From Spongilla lacustris (lineage: Eukaryota; Porifera; Demospongiae; Spongillida; Spongillidae), in NCBI GenBank assembly GCA_949361645.1, contig OX442426.1, forward strand, positions 6,270,278-6,334,277: a DNA stretch of 64,000 bases, in the 5' to 3' direction. Position 1 is the stretch's first letter. Each line of letters begins with the position of its first letter. Below the pieces are notes generated by a model, which was not told the DNA's origin, did not search any database, and worked only from the letters and a program-made list of their open reading frames with translations. Shown here in pieces: positions 1 to 34,248 of the stretch. The position numbers and the translations under genes are program-made.

Positions 1-71
1 TCTACACAAGGCACCATATGTATTCACAACACACACTCACATAAAATGGACAGACACTAAAAACAAATAAC

Positions 72-99
72 AAAAAAAAAAAAAAAAAAAAAAAAAAAA
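72..99. repeat. Poly(A) run (poly-U in ALDH4A1 3' UTR)
   Basis: There are 28 consecutive A on the plus strand, 19 bp beyond the ALDH4A1 stop codon. In the transcript this reads as poly-U, so it is not a poly(A) tail remnant of that gene. No AATAAA is visible on the minus strand before the window edge, so the 3' UTR probably continues outside the window. Confidence 0.8.
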
Positions 100-118
100 C
101 ACTATTTCTGTGATTGTG

Positions 119-23653
<23,535 letters not shown>

Positions 23654-24210
23654 GTCGCTGCATAGCTTAGTTATAAAAGGTCTGGGGCCAAGATGATTTT
23701 TAAATGAATAAATAAATTAAAATAACTAAGACCATTCATCCCTGGTTACATGCAGTTAGTACAAGTAGCCTATTTTTTATTTTTAAAATATAAAATATAG
23801 GCCTAGTCAACATCTGAAATAATGTACTTGTATTTCCATAATGTATGTAACCCAAACGAACCGAATAGCCGCGCTAACAAACACCAACCAGCACCAAGGA
23901 CTCCCTTGGAGCCCTTACGCTGCATCCCGTATTAGGGTAATAAACACACTACTACCCAATGGCATGCCAATACCCCGGTATAGAAATCCATGTGTTAAGA
24001 CGCGCTTAGTGTTCACAAGCTATCGATCGAAGGACACCCCCAACACTCTATAAAACGCACTCCATTTTGAATGAAGGCCATAAGTGCCAAAGACTGGGGG
24101 CTAATAGTAACCTCAACATACACGTACGTTCATATATGCATGTGTATTTACCATGCCATAAGACTTGCTGACAAGCTTCGACCGACACGTGGAGTAGATA
24201 AATATTAACC
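23654..24210. other. Upstream flank of ALDH4A1: no promoter motif called
   Basis: This intergenic sequence lies before the ALDH4A1 start codon. No TATA box is evident on the minus strand. Short frames here lack family signals. Confidence 0.4.
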
Positions 24211-24951
24211 CTCCTACTGCGGAAGGCATATATATACCCAATAATTAATTGCTCTCACGTAATGCATAGATTAATGTCTATTTGCATCCTAAACTGTGTA
24301 CAGGGGTACACAAATTACTCCTTTCATTTTGCTGCATTATATCTTATAGCAGCAGTGAGCATTTTACACAACTTTTGAAAATCTATACCCCCCTATGGTG
24401 GTGCTAACTTCTGATTAAATATGTCATGAATATGCTAATTTTGGCTAACTGCAATAACATTGCTTAATCCTGGTATCTATAGCACTGCAGAACACTGTAA
24501 AAGTTAGAGATTCAAACAAAACCAGATGGGAACATTCTCAATAAGTCAAATTTCATCCACACAGTTTGTTTTGTATGTACATCAAACAAATGCTGTTTGT
24601 TTTTGACAATCACTTTTACAGTCAAATGCTCTAATTTGTGTACACCTGTACACATATTACATTGCTTCACTATAGTAGTATACTGTTTTCAAATAAGTAT
24701 TGTAAGTGATAGAGGGCATGATATAGTAACTATATGATATGAAATTATTCATGTGGTTGTATCAGGAAAGTTTTGCAGTAAAATGTGTACAGGTGTACAC
24801 AAATTAGTCCTATGTAGGAAAATGATGTTCACTGAAAAAGAATCATGCAAATTCAATCACTTGTGTATCAGAAAACAGCAAAAAAGCCTCCACCGTCCCA
24901 GGGCAGAGTGCTGCTTTAGGTTTTGAGGTTTAACTCCTTCAATATGCTAAA

Positions 24952-25239
24952 TCAAACTTCTCCTCTTTGACGCAGGTCACAAAACATAGCTGATGCATTA
25001 TTTCGTTTGTTACCACTTGCAGTACCACTTTGGGGGGTGCAGGCACATCGCCATAGTGTACCAACACCACACATTCTGCAGAGTTCCCTATTGCAATGCA
25101 CTAGTTCATGGACAGTGTCAGTATTTTCCTCTTCATCACATGGTATTACTCTACTTGCACCTCCTCTACCTCTACTTGCACCTCCTCTACCTCTACTTGC
25201 ACCTCCTGTACGTGTACTTGCACTTCCTCTACCTCTACT
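24952..25239 (-). pseudogene. Possible Gly/Ser/Arg-rich ORF with Cys cluster inside the TIR element
   Basis: The frame reads from a Gly/Ser/Arg/Ala repeat segment (25239 downward) into VIPCDEEENTDTVHELVHC, then CNRELCRMCGVGTLWRCACT, ending at TGA 24952-24954. The Cys spacing (C-x4-C-x2-C-x7-C-x-C) looks zinc-binding. There is no ATG and an in-frame stop upstream, so it is at best the broken 3' part of an element-encoded protein. I do not recognise it. Confidence 0.3.
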
Positions 25240-25745
25240 TCACTTCCTCTACCCATGCCTCCACTACCATTTGTGCCTTCACTATTCGAGCCTTGAGTGC
25301 TCGTGCCTCCAATATTCGAGCCTTGAGTGCTCGCGCCTCCACTATTTGCGCGTCCACATTCGCACCTCCTCTACTCGCGCCTCCACCATTTGCACCTCCA
25401 CTATTCGAGCCTTCAGTGCTCGCGCCTCCTCTATTCGCACGTCCAATATTCGCACCTACTCGCGCCTCCACCATTTGCACCATCAAGCCTCCACTATTCG
25501 CGCGTCCACCATTTGCACCTCCACTTTCGCGCCTCCACATTCGCACCTCCTCTACTCGCGCCTCCACCATTTGCACCTCCACTATTCGAGCCTTCAGTGC
25601 TCGCGCCTCCTCTATTCGCGCGTCCAATATTCGCACCTACTCGCACCTCCACCATTTGCACCATCAAGCCTCCACTATTCGCGCCTCCACCATTTGTACC
25701 TCCACTATTCGAGCCTTCAGTGCTCGCACCTCCACTGTCCACACA
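25140..25745. repeat. Degenerate triplet-rich array (CTCCACCATTTGCAC/CTCCACTATTCG types)
   Basis: Imperfect 12-18-bp units read as low-complexity Ala/Pro/Leu/Phe on the plus strand and Gly/Ser/Ala/Arg/Glu on the minus strand. An apparent ~298-codon plus ORF (24993-25889) is mostly this array, and I do not call it a gene. Confidence 0.7.
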
Positions 25746-26097
25746 TTCTCTTGCTCTGCGCACACGTATACCTCCTCTTGCTCTGCGTACAGGTACACCT
25801 CTTCTCTCAATAATAACCAGTCACATGTGCAATGTTTTCTTTGTTTTTCTAATGTGGTTTATTTGTCAGATAACAATCAAATAATTTGAATTATTATTGA
25901 CCATCGATTAATAACCTCTTGTGTACTCATATGTAAATTTTTAGGTGACAAATGTGATTACTTAGGGTAAGTAATTTGTGCACACCTGTACACATATTAC
26001 CCAATATGTGTACAGGTGTACACACGGATGCAAATAGACATTAATAACCTTGTTATTAATGCGACGGGCATATATTATATATGCCCAGCAGGATGAT

Positions 26098-27378
<1,281 letters not shown>

Positions 27379-27805
27379 CGTACACCAATTTTCAGATAAT
27401 AGTGCCTTTTTTGGTAAAAAAAAGTTGTTCTTTTGTTGATATTTCACCGCATATCCGCCATTCTCTGCATTAATTACTAACATGTACTCATTAATAATAT
27501 TTTAATCATGACATCAAAAAGCCTTCGCGTACTAGTAATCAGTTTTCTGCAGCTGCATAGTAGCCGTTTCTGCACGGTGCGGCCTTATACATGTACAATT
27601 AACTTGATTAGAAATTCAGAATGCTAACAAAACAGATCCTGTTAATTTTTATGCAATACACGTGATCCGTGACGTACTCCACTCCCACGGTCTATCTGAC
27701 AACAGTCATCACTTGCAGATACATGTAGAATTCTTTTCTGAGTGCATGCATGTGATCACACCTTATAAAGTTATAACCATTTATTCAGTCAACTGATCGT
27801 ATCGG

Positions 27806-27812
27806 TATAAAG
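27806..27812 (+). promoter_or_regulatory. Candidate TATA box of the receptor gene
   Basis: TATAAAG lies 128 bp before the ATG at 27934. It predicts a start site near 27836 and a 5' UTR of about 100 nt. It is seen by motif only. Confidence 0.4.
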
Positions 27813-27933
27813 TGATACAGATCTCAACGTTTCACAATTATTATATGTTTGAGAAGCGAATTCGTAAACAGCATCACTGACCTCGTCCCTGTCCATAGCA
27901 CTAGTGCTGCACTATTATAAACTGCTACTGAAG

Positions 27934-28854
27934 ATGAGCTCATCGGTCGCTAATTCTACGAACAACTCCTGCTTGTTCAGCAGCACCCAAAGCCAGCACA
28001 TAATATTGCAAACGTTAACCATAGCCGCTGCTGTGGGTTTGACGTCGTCGGTCATCTCAATCATCATCGTCTTGGCCACAAGATCTTACAATCGATTCGT
28101 GCGCCGTCTGTACCTGTACCTGGCGCTTGCCAGCGCCTTGATTTCAATCGGCCAGTTCACATACTGGGGCAACACCGAATGGTACACCATCTACTGGGTC
28201 ACCCATTTCGCGTACGGCCTAATTATATACTGCCTCCTCATTGCTTGGGTGAGTGTCTACGTCTTCGTGCTGATCGTGTGCAGGGTACAGCTGAAACGGG
28301 AAAGGGTCGTACTTCCCGTCATCCTTCTCGCCCCCCTGACGATATGCTGGATACCCGCTCTCGTCCTGGGGCTTAGTTGGAGCAGGGCGATTTGCATAGC
28401 AGGACTGGCCCTCCTCCCCATCTCCGTGGTGATAGTTGTGATGTGCTTGGTCAGCATCGCGGCTCTGGCGGCCGTACTAGTGGTGCTCTTCAGAGCCATC
28501 TTCCGCATGGGAACCATGTTTCCCGCGCACCACAAGAAGGTCCTCAAAGAAGTCCTGCCCGTCTTCGCGCTGGTTCTCTTAGTACAAGTTGCCGGGGTCC
28601 TTTTGTTGGTGATTTACGCATTCTATGCCACGGTTGGCGTTGGGATATACAGCCAGCATGGCTACCTGGCTCTGGTCTACGCGCTTCCGGCCGTTTTCGT
28701 GGTTGTTCCCGTGTTGCTCATTCTCGACCTCTTCGTGTGCAGTCGGAGCGTAAGAGCGTCAAACGCCCGTGCAGAGGAGGGTAGCACGTTGATTACAGGT
28801 TCTGAATCAGTAGAAATACAGCCAGTTGTGTCGAGGGCATATCAGAATCCGTGA
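27934..28854 (+). CDS. Orphan seven-transmembrane receptor (GPCR-like), single exon
   Basis: The 306-residue protein is uninterrupted. I start at the first ATG, 27934. The extracellular N-terminus is short with sequons NST (residue 7) and NNS (10). Seven hydrophobic segments lie near 26-49, 58-78, 88-116, 125-147, 153-188, 206-232 and 243-268. Basic loops RSYNRFVRR, RVQLKRER and HHKKVLK follow TM1, TM3 and TM5, as expected for cytoplasmic sides. The soluble tail (~38 residues) follows CSRSVR. There is no DRY after TM3 and no NPxxY in TM7, so it is not a typical rhodopsin-class receptor. RRLYLYLALASALISIGQ resembles the TM2 region of secretin/adhesion/cAMP-type receptors. The ligand is unknown. 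The base composition is markedly GC-richer than the flanks, which supports real coding. Confidence 0.88.
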   Translation: MSSSVANSTNNSCLFSSTQSQHIILQTLTIAAAVGLTSSVISIIIVLATRSYNRFVRRLYLYLALASALISIGQFTYWGNTEWYTIYWVTHFAYGLIIYCLLIAWVSVYVFVLIVCRVQLKRERVVLPVILLAPLTICWIPALVLGLSWSRAICIAGLALLPISVVIVVMCLVSIAALAAVLVVLFRAIFRMGTMFPAHHKKVLKEVLPVFALVLLVQVAGVLLLVIYAFYATVGVGIYSQHGYLALVYALPAVFVVVPVLLILDLFVCSRSVRASNARAEEGSTLITGSESVEIQPVVSRAYQNP

Positions 28855-29837
28855 CGCATCAAATTTATGATTTGTTCAGTGCATGAGCTTTTTTTTTCCC
28901 GCGAAGACGCGTGACCTTGACACTTGTGCACACATTTTTTTTTTTTTAAATACAGTCACGTCTTGAAATTTATGCCGGAGAGCTATACATGCATGCATAT
29001 TGCACATCTGATTGGTCTGCTACATATATATGTGTACATGCATGTATACAACTTCCGTTTTGAAGGTCTGTTGGTTAATACAGAGATAATCTATATATTA
29101 TCTCTGGTTAATATTCAAACAATAAATCGGAACCTACAAGATTCAGTTGTGCCGTATATCATGAGATCGTTATAAAAAATGAAAAAAATAAAAACGAGAC
29201 CCGTACTCGCGCACCAAGAAAAGGACAGCCGGTGTAGTTCTTTGTTACTATCGAACTAGAAACAGAGATAATATGTTATCTCTGCTAGAAGGCAGAGAAG
29301 TCATTTTCATATTTTGTTCAAGTCGCTAAGCCGTTTAAACTGATTGCTTTAATAGAACAAAAAAAAAAAAAAAAAAAAAAAAGAAGCTCGTCTAGTACTG
29401 CTCTTGTTTCCAGACCCATTTTCTACTCCGTCGAACTCGGGATAGGAACGTGGTTTTAGACAACAATAGCTTTAGAATTTACCTGCCGACTGCCCCTTTA
29501 TGTCAGATCTAAAGATTTGACATAAAGCTACTTACGTAATAATTACGTCATATTGAGTGCCAAACACAAGCGTTCTCATGACAATGTCTTATGGTGCCGT
29601 CGTACGTAGTTTTTGTTCGCCACTTTTGTCTAGCCGAGTGGAGTTAGTTTTTGTCCAAATGCCTTCACGGGTTCGGTAGGGGAATGCCGATCCTGAACAA
29701 AAGCGGGGGTCGGCTCGTGACACCCGGCTAGCATGCAACTGTTGAATCGTACCGAGCTGTGAGCAAGGCAGCACGTGCATGGAGCATTTTGAAAAGCTAC
29801 ATGTAGGCGCGTGAATTTTTATCTCAGTATAGATGCT
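28855..29837. other. 3' flank of receptor gene: poly(A) signal candidate and two palindromes
   Basis: AATAAA occurs at 29121-29126. Near-perfect palindromes lie at 29080-29106 (CAGAGATAAT...ATTATCTCTGG) and 29264-29285 (CAGAGATAATATGTTATCTCTG). There is a poly(A) run at 29360-29382. No further gene was seen. Confidence 0.55.
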
Positions 29838-29971
29838 AGGCAATAATATATAGCATAACATAAGGCAATAACAGCATAACATTACTGCTATTATTGCCTG
29901 TAATTAATGTTATGCTATTATATATTGCCTGTTATGCTATTATTGCCTGTAATGATGCTATTATTGCCCGT
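29838..29971. repeat. AT-rich inverted repeats built from GGCAATAATA/TATTATTGCC
   Basis: GGCAATAATATATAGCATAACAT starts at 29839 and its inverse ends at 29931. Further TGCTATTATTGCC copies follow to 29971. The stretch could form a long hairpin. No coding is evident. Confidence 0.75.
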
Positions 29972-30085
29972 TTGTACAAATGCACAACAATAGGAGGGTG
30001 GATCTTGGTAAAGGCCTGAAGACGCTATTCAGACGTTCAGAAAACTCTGTACACTAATATGCTGGCCTTTTTCTCTTTCCTGTAG

Positions 30086-30216
30086 CCACCAACTTGAATG
30101 GCTTCCGCACACTCTGCAGCGTTGCTGGACCTTATAGCTGTGTGGATCGATTCAACCACTGTGACCGGATTGTAACAAACTATGCCGATTATTCATTAAA
30201 AAACACATTCGCGTGA
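30086..30216 (+). other. Possible orphan terminal exon, Cys-rich
   Basis: After CTTTCCTGTAG (acceptor-like) an open frame reads NLNGFRTLCSVAGPYSCVDR, then FNHCDRIVTNYADYSLKN, to TGA. It is 43 residues with three Cys in 16 residues. No upstream partner exon was found. It is weakly reminiscent of secreted Cys-rich C-termini but unidentified. Confidence 0.3.
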
Positions 30217-31020
30217 TTTGTATGTTGAAAGAAAAAAATGTGACATTTTTTTTCTTTAATTGTGGCACGTCCTAAATATGTGTTTGCCTATTTTGATGCT
30301 TCTTCTCGACGATGCTACGTCCTGATCTTCTTGGGAATTTGGCTGGCGTCCGCCTCATAGGCTTGAACTTACTCCCTTCCCTACGGCAAGTAGGATGCGC
30401 ATTTAAAGGAAATGCAAATGGGATAAAACAGTTGTTTTCCTTCGTGCGGAGCACGTTTTTGAATAAGTGTAGAGTGAAGGCTGACGATCTCTTGGAATCA
30501 GGCATGTTTATATAATCATCCTTCCTGTTTGCTGTATATTCAAGATAACCAACATCGGTACTCGCGGGTGGCGACTGGCGAACACTACCTACGCTACGGA
30601 ATAGAAACGTGTTTTTCGGTCACAGTGAAAAAAATGCTCGAAACACTTATAATTTCCATCCACCGACATCGAACCATTAGCATCAATTTGTGTGGTGTAA
30701 CGTTGGAATGCACCTCGCTCCAAGTCCCTGTGGATACTGGCACGTGTAACTGTTAATGATTTAAAGTTGGCATATAAGCAGCTGATATGCAATAAAACTG
30801 GCTATACGTGTATAGACTTCAGAAACTGTGATTTATCTTGCCAATATAAAAAAAAATCGGAAAAACCTGGAAAACCCTACTGAGATAATCGTTGGCAAAT
30901 TAATCGCCAAAATCAATTGAATGTTTCTAATAACCGATTTACAAGTTGCTATAAACCTGAGAAATCGATTGGACTTTCATAGTCGAAATAATCGATTTTG
31001 ATTTATCAGTGATAAAGGTT
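30217..31020. other. Intergenic: no gene recognised
   Basis: Both strands at 30272-30515 are open for ~65-77 codons (minus frame starting MPDSKRSSAFTLHLFKNVL). Neither has splice context or a recognisable family. Confidence 0.4.
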
Positions 31021-33109
31021 CAGTGGCGGATCCAGGGGGGGGTCTAAGGGGTCTAAAGACCCCCCCCCCTCGGCCCGACCAGTTATGAATAAATTAACGT
31101 ATGAATAATTAATTACATGAGATTGACGAGTTCAAAAACGAAGCGTTTAGTGAACGCGAGTGAACTGATTAGCGAGTTAGCATTCGACCCAAAGTGTGTG
31201 TGAGTGAGTGTGTGTGTGTGGGGGGGGTCTAAAGCCAAGGCACTCCAAGCGTGCAGTGTTTAATTAGTATTGTTGCTGCGCGATGGAATGGTGCGAGCAA
31301 GAAGTAGGTACATGTATGTTACAAGATTTCTCAAATTTGTTGGATTGCAAAGATTTATGCATCATTAAAAAGCTTTATACGGATTAGTATTGAAAAATAT
31401 CTGATTCGTCGCTCTGTGATGAAACGTGTCAGAGTTACGACTTTTCAAAGTGGCGAATTTCACGTAAATTTGCGCCATACATTTCAATGGACATGCGCAA
31501 CTTTTTTGTGACCGGATTTTGAAACCCTATACCGTTAACAGTTTACAAGATGTGAAAACGAAATAGGCGTCAACAAAACATGTGTGCCATGTAATACTAA
31601 AGTTTGCTAACAGACGACTGTTAGTTATGACCATTAACGATGCATACATGTATACATGCATACATTACATAGGAATTCATTGCAAAAATACACACAACAT
31701 CAGCTCTAAGTTCGTATTTGGTCAGTTCTAAGTCTTCAGCATCATCCTACCTTTCATTTTGCTTCCAATACGCCACGACATGTGTTTTGCTCCTCAGTTT
31801 TTAGTTTCTCAAATTTTCCACTGTATACAACCTTGTTTTGACCTTCTTCATCATACCACACAGATATTTTTCAAAACTAAAAGCTTTTTAATGATGCAAA
31901 AATCGTTGCAATCCAACGAATTCGAAAATGCCTACATACACTTAACAAACACAATCTCTGGTTGGCTTGCACCCTCAGAACGATGCATATACACACAATC
32001 TCTGGCTGGCTTGCGCCCTAAGTCAAAAGAACAATGCATAGACACAAAGGCCTATTGTACAAACTACTGATTGTGCATCACAGCAACAAGTTGAAGTTGT
32101 CAGGATCTTTATGTTGCATGGGAGTCCAATTGTGATCACAGAAGGTTCCAATAACTCACAAAACTGCAGAAAGAATAAATATATAATTAGCTCTGTGCTA
32201 TGTTTAGTCATACAAATGTATGTTATTCTGATTTCATGGCATCAGGCAATGACTGAATGAGGCATGCGTGCGATCGTTACACGATACATTACATTTGATA
32301 TCGATCATATTCCTGCGGGAAGTAGAAAGGGGTCGGCGGGGCTTTAAATTTGCTTGAAAATCACATAAAACGTGGACTAGACAATATACTTCCAGTCTAT
32401 CTATCATTCGCCAAGGTCTGCGCCCGTCTTCGGGCAAATCGTGAAACGTTTGTAAATCATATTCGTCCCGATTATTTGTATATCGAAGAGCAAAACTCTT
32501 TTGACTAAGTTAAGACTCTTAACGAGACTTTGAACTGTCATCTACAACAACACGGTGCTACTTTTGTAAAGGTTATATAGCATAGATCAAAAAAGGCTGT
32601 CAAAAAAGGAGTATCTCGTCCGTCCCGTAAAACATTAAAACAGCATCATTGACCAAAAATCGGCGCCATTTTGTGGGCGTGTTGTAACATACCTACAAGA
32701 AGTAAGTGATCAAAGAAGATAGTTTACCTCAGGAAACAGGTAGAGCTAAATCAAGTAGGTATATAATACTATTAAAGGTAAAACGTGTGTGTCGTTTAGA
32801 CCAGAATACGGTCACAATGGCTTTGCGTAGAGTTTTCTATTCGCTATCCTTATCCACATTGACTCACGCAGGCTTCTATATTAATCAGCTAGCTATCAAT
32901 ATTGAATACACTTTCAAAGTATGCTTATTTTCATGCTAAATGAACGCAAAAGTGAAAAAGCGGCAGGGGCCCCACTGGGGGAGCTTACAGCGCTCCCCCA
33001 GACCCCCTAGCTGTTACGGGAGGGGGCACGCCCCCTCCAGTACCCACCCCCGCTTGTGAATATATAGTTATTAGACCCCCCCCTTCCAGAAATCCTGGAT
33101 CCGCCGCTG
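31021..33109. mobile_element. hAT-like non-autonomous DNA transposon
   Basis: The left end CAGTGGCGGATCCAGGGGGG and the right end (inverted) CAGCGGCGGATCCAGGA are terminal inverted repeats of a type common in animal hAT elements. AGGTT flanks both sides (31016-31020 and 33110-33114). That is a 5-bp direct repeat rather than the usual 8 bp, so it may be a decayed or chance duplication. GGGGTCTAAAG repeats occur near both the left end and 31230. No transposase frame is intact. Confidence 0.6.
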
Positions 33110-33366
33110 AGGTTACACACCTTAAATTGTGCGCCGAATATTATATTAACAATATCGTAATTAGACACTGAATTACGGTATAATTGCAAGCTTAGTTTTA
33201 ACTGATTAGAATTTCTCAGATTAACGTCTACACGCTGAGCGTTGCATGCAAACAACGAGAAATAAAATGATTACTAACAATAGACCTTTTAAGGCTCTAG
33301 TTTCAAACTGGTGGGTAGTGTATTATATTGCTCGCCACTGACGTCACAATACATACGAAATACATG

Positions 33367-33376
33367 TATATAAATA
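33367..33376 (+). promoter_or_regulatory. TATA box of the EF-hand gene
   Basis: TATATAAATA ends 31 bp before the ATG at 33408. A start site near 33397 would exclude the upstream in-frame ATG at 33384, and it leaves an unusually short leader of ~10 nt. Confidence 0.55.
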
Positions 33377-33407
33377 AGGCAGGATGTGGTTGGCTTATAG
33401 TAATAAA

Positions 33408-33848
33408 ATGTCTATATTCTCTCCTGAACAGTTGGCGACACTCAAAGAGTACTTTAAATGGTACGACACTAACGGAGATGGAACGATATCAGGGAAGGAA
33501 CTAGTCCCTCTGATGGAGGACCTCAGCCTCAAGACCAGCGCCCACAAAGTAAGAGCGTTCCTAAGGTCCGTAGATACTAACAACAGCGGATCGATCGACT
33601 TTGACGAATTCGCTGCTTTGATTTCCAAGAAGCTGCTAGCGCCAATCAAGAGCATGTTCGAAGGATTTGACAAAGATGGTGACGGCTTTATCACCGCCGA
33701 CGAACTTTGCCAAGGTCTGAAAGAGTTTAATGAGAACACCACGGAGGCTGAGTTGGCGAAATTTGTAGCAGCGGCTGATAAAGATGGGGACGGGCGGGTG
33801 AGTTACGAAGAATTTGCAAAAATGATGAACAAATTGAATATATTTTGA
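33408..33848 (+). CDS. Calmodulin-like protein with four EF-hands, single exon
   Basis: The 146-residue protein has four canonical 12-residue Ca2+ loops: 20-31 (DTNGDGTISGKE), 56-67 (DTNNSGSIDFDE), 88-99 (DKDGDGFITADE) and 124-135 (DKDGDGRVSYEE). Each has acidic or Asn ligands at 1/3/5, Gly at 6, Ile or Val at 8 and Glu at 12, so all should bind. Length and 2+2 spacing match calmodulin/troponin-C, but the sequence is divergent from calmodulin (FSPEQLATLKEYFKWYD start). An in-frame ATG at 33384 would add eight residues; I prefer 33408 because of the TATA box position. It lacks introns, unlike ALDH4A1, ABCF3 and the TRAF gene, so a retrocopy origin is possible. It has no signal peptide; a cytosolic Ca2+ sensor is inferred. 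Confidence 0.92.
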   Translation: MSIFSPEQLATLKEYFKWYDTNGDGTISGKELVPLMEDLSLKTSAHKVRAFLRSVDTNNSGSIDFDEFAALISKKLLAPIKSMFEGFDKDGDGFITADELCQGLKEFNENTTEAELAKFVAAADKDGDGRVSYEEFAKMMNKLNIF

Positions 33849-34211
33849 AAGCCCCGGAAAAATAATCAAGTTCTGCCGGTCAGTCGTGAGAAATGTCAGG
33901 CTATACATTGTGTAGTTCCAAGTGCCGTAGATATCTCTAGCTGCATGTACATGTATATACATGTATGTGCATATGGCTGTATGCGGATGTATACATATAC
34001 ATGTCATGCTGCGCAGAGGGGAGGGGCCAAGTACACGAGGGGCGCCAAAGAGGGGCGTGGCTTATGATACTTCACATAGTGATATGCGCATAGCGTTTGA
34101 CTCTGGATTGTTGCTAATGATGTAGTCTCTTAATTGTAGTGATTGATGATAGTTTTTGGGATTGGGGGTGAGGGAAGGGGGCGCCATATATAGAGGGGGC
34201 CAAGGCCCCCT

Positions 34212-34248
<37 letters not shown>

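Larger units (their letters stand above)
24211..26097. mobile_element. ~1.9-kb terminal-inverted-repeat element
   Basis: The ends are inverted copies. Left (24211-24316) has CCTACTG, GGCATATATA, ATTAATGTCTATTTGCATCC and TGTGTACAGGGGTACACAAA. Right (25976-26097, read inverted) has CCTGCTG, GGCATATATA, ATTAATGTCTATTTGCATCC and then GTGTACACCTGTACACA twice. The palindrome-like TGTGTACA(G)GTGTACACA also occurs inside at ~24640 and ~24785. The right end contains an extra TTAATAACCTTGTTATTAA hairpin. The family and target-site duplication were not determined. Confidence 0.65.

Noticed and set aside
24993..25889. 298-codon plus ORF
   Set aside because: Mostly Leu/Ala/Pro/Phe from a degenerate triplet array; other frames are equally open. 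The minus-strand Cys-cluster frame is the more protein-like reading.
33384..33407. Upstream ATG for the EF-hand protein (adds MWLAYSNK)
   Set aside because: It lies only 17 bp from the TATA box start, upstream of the expected transcription start.
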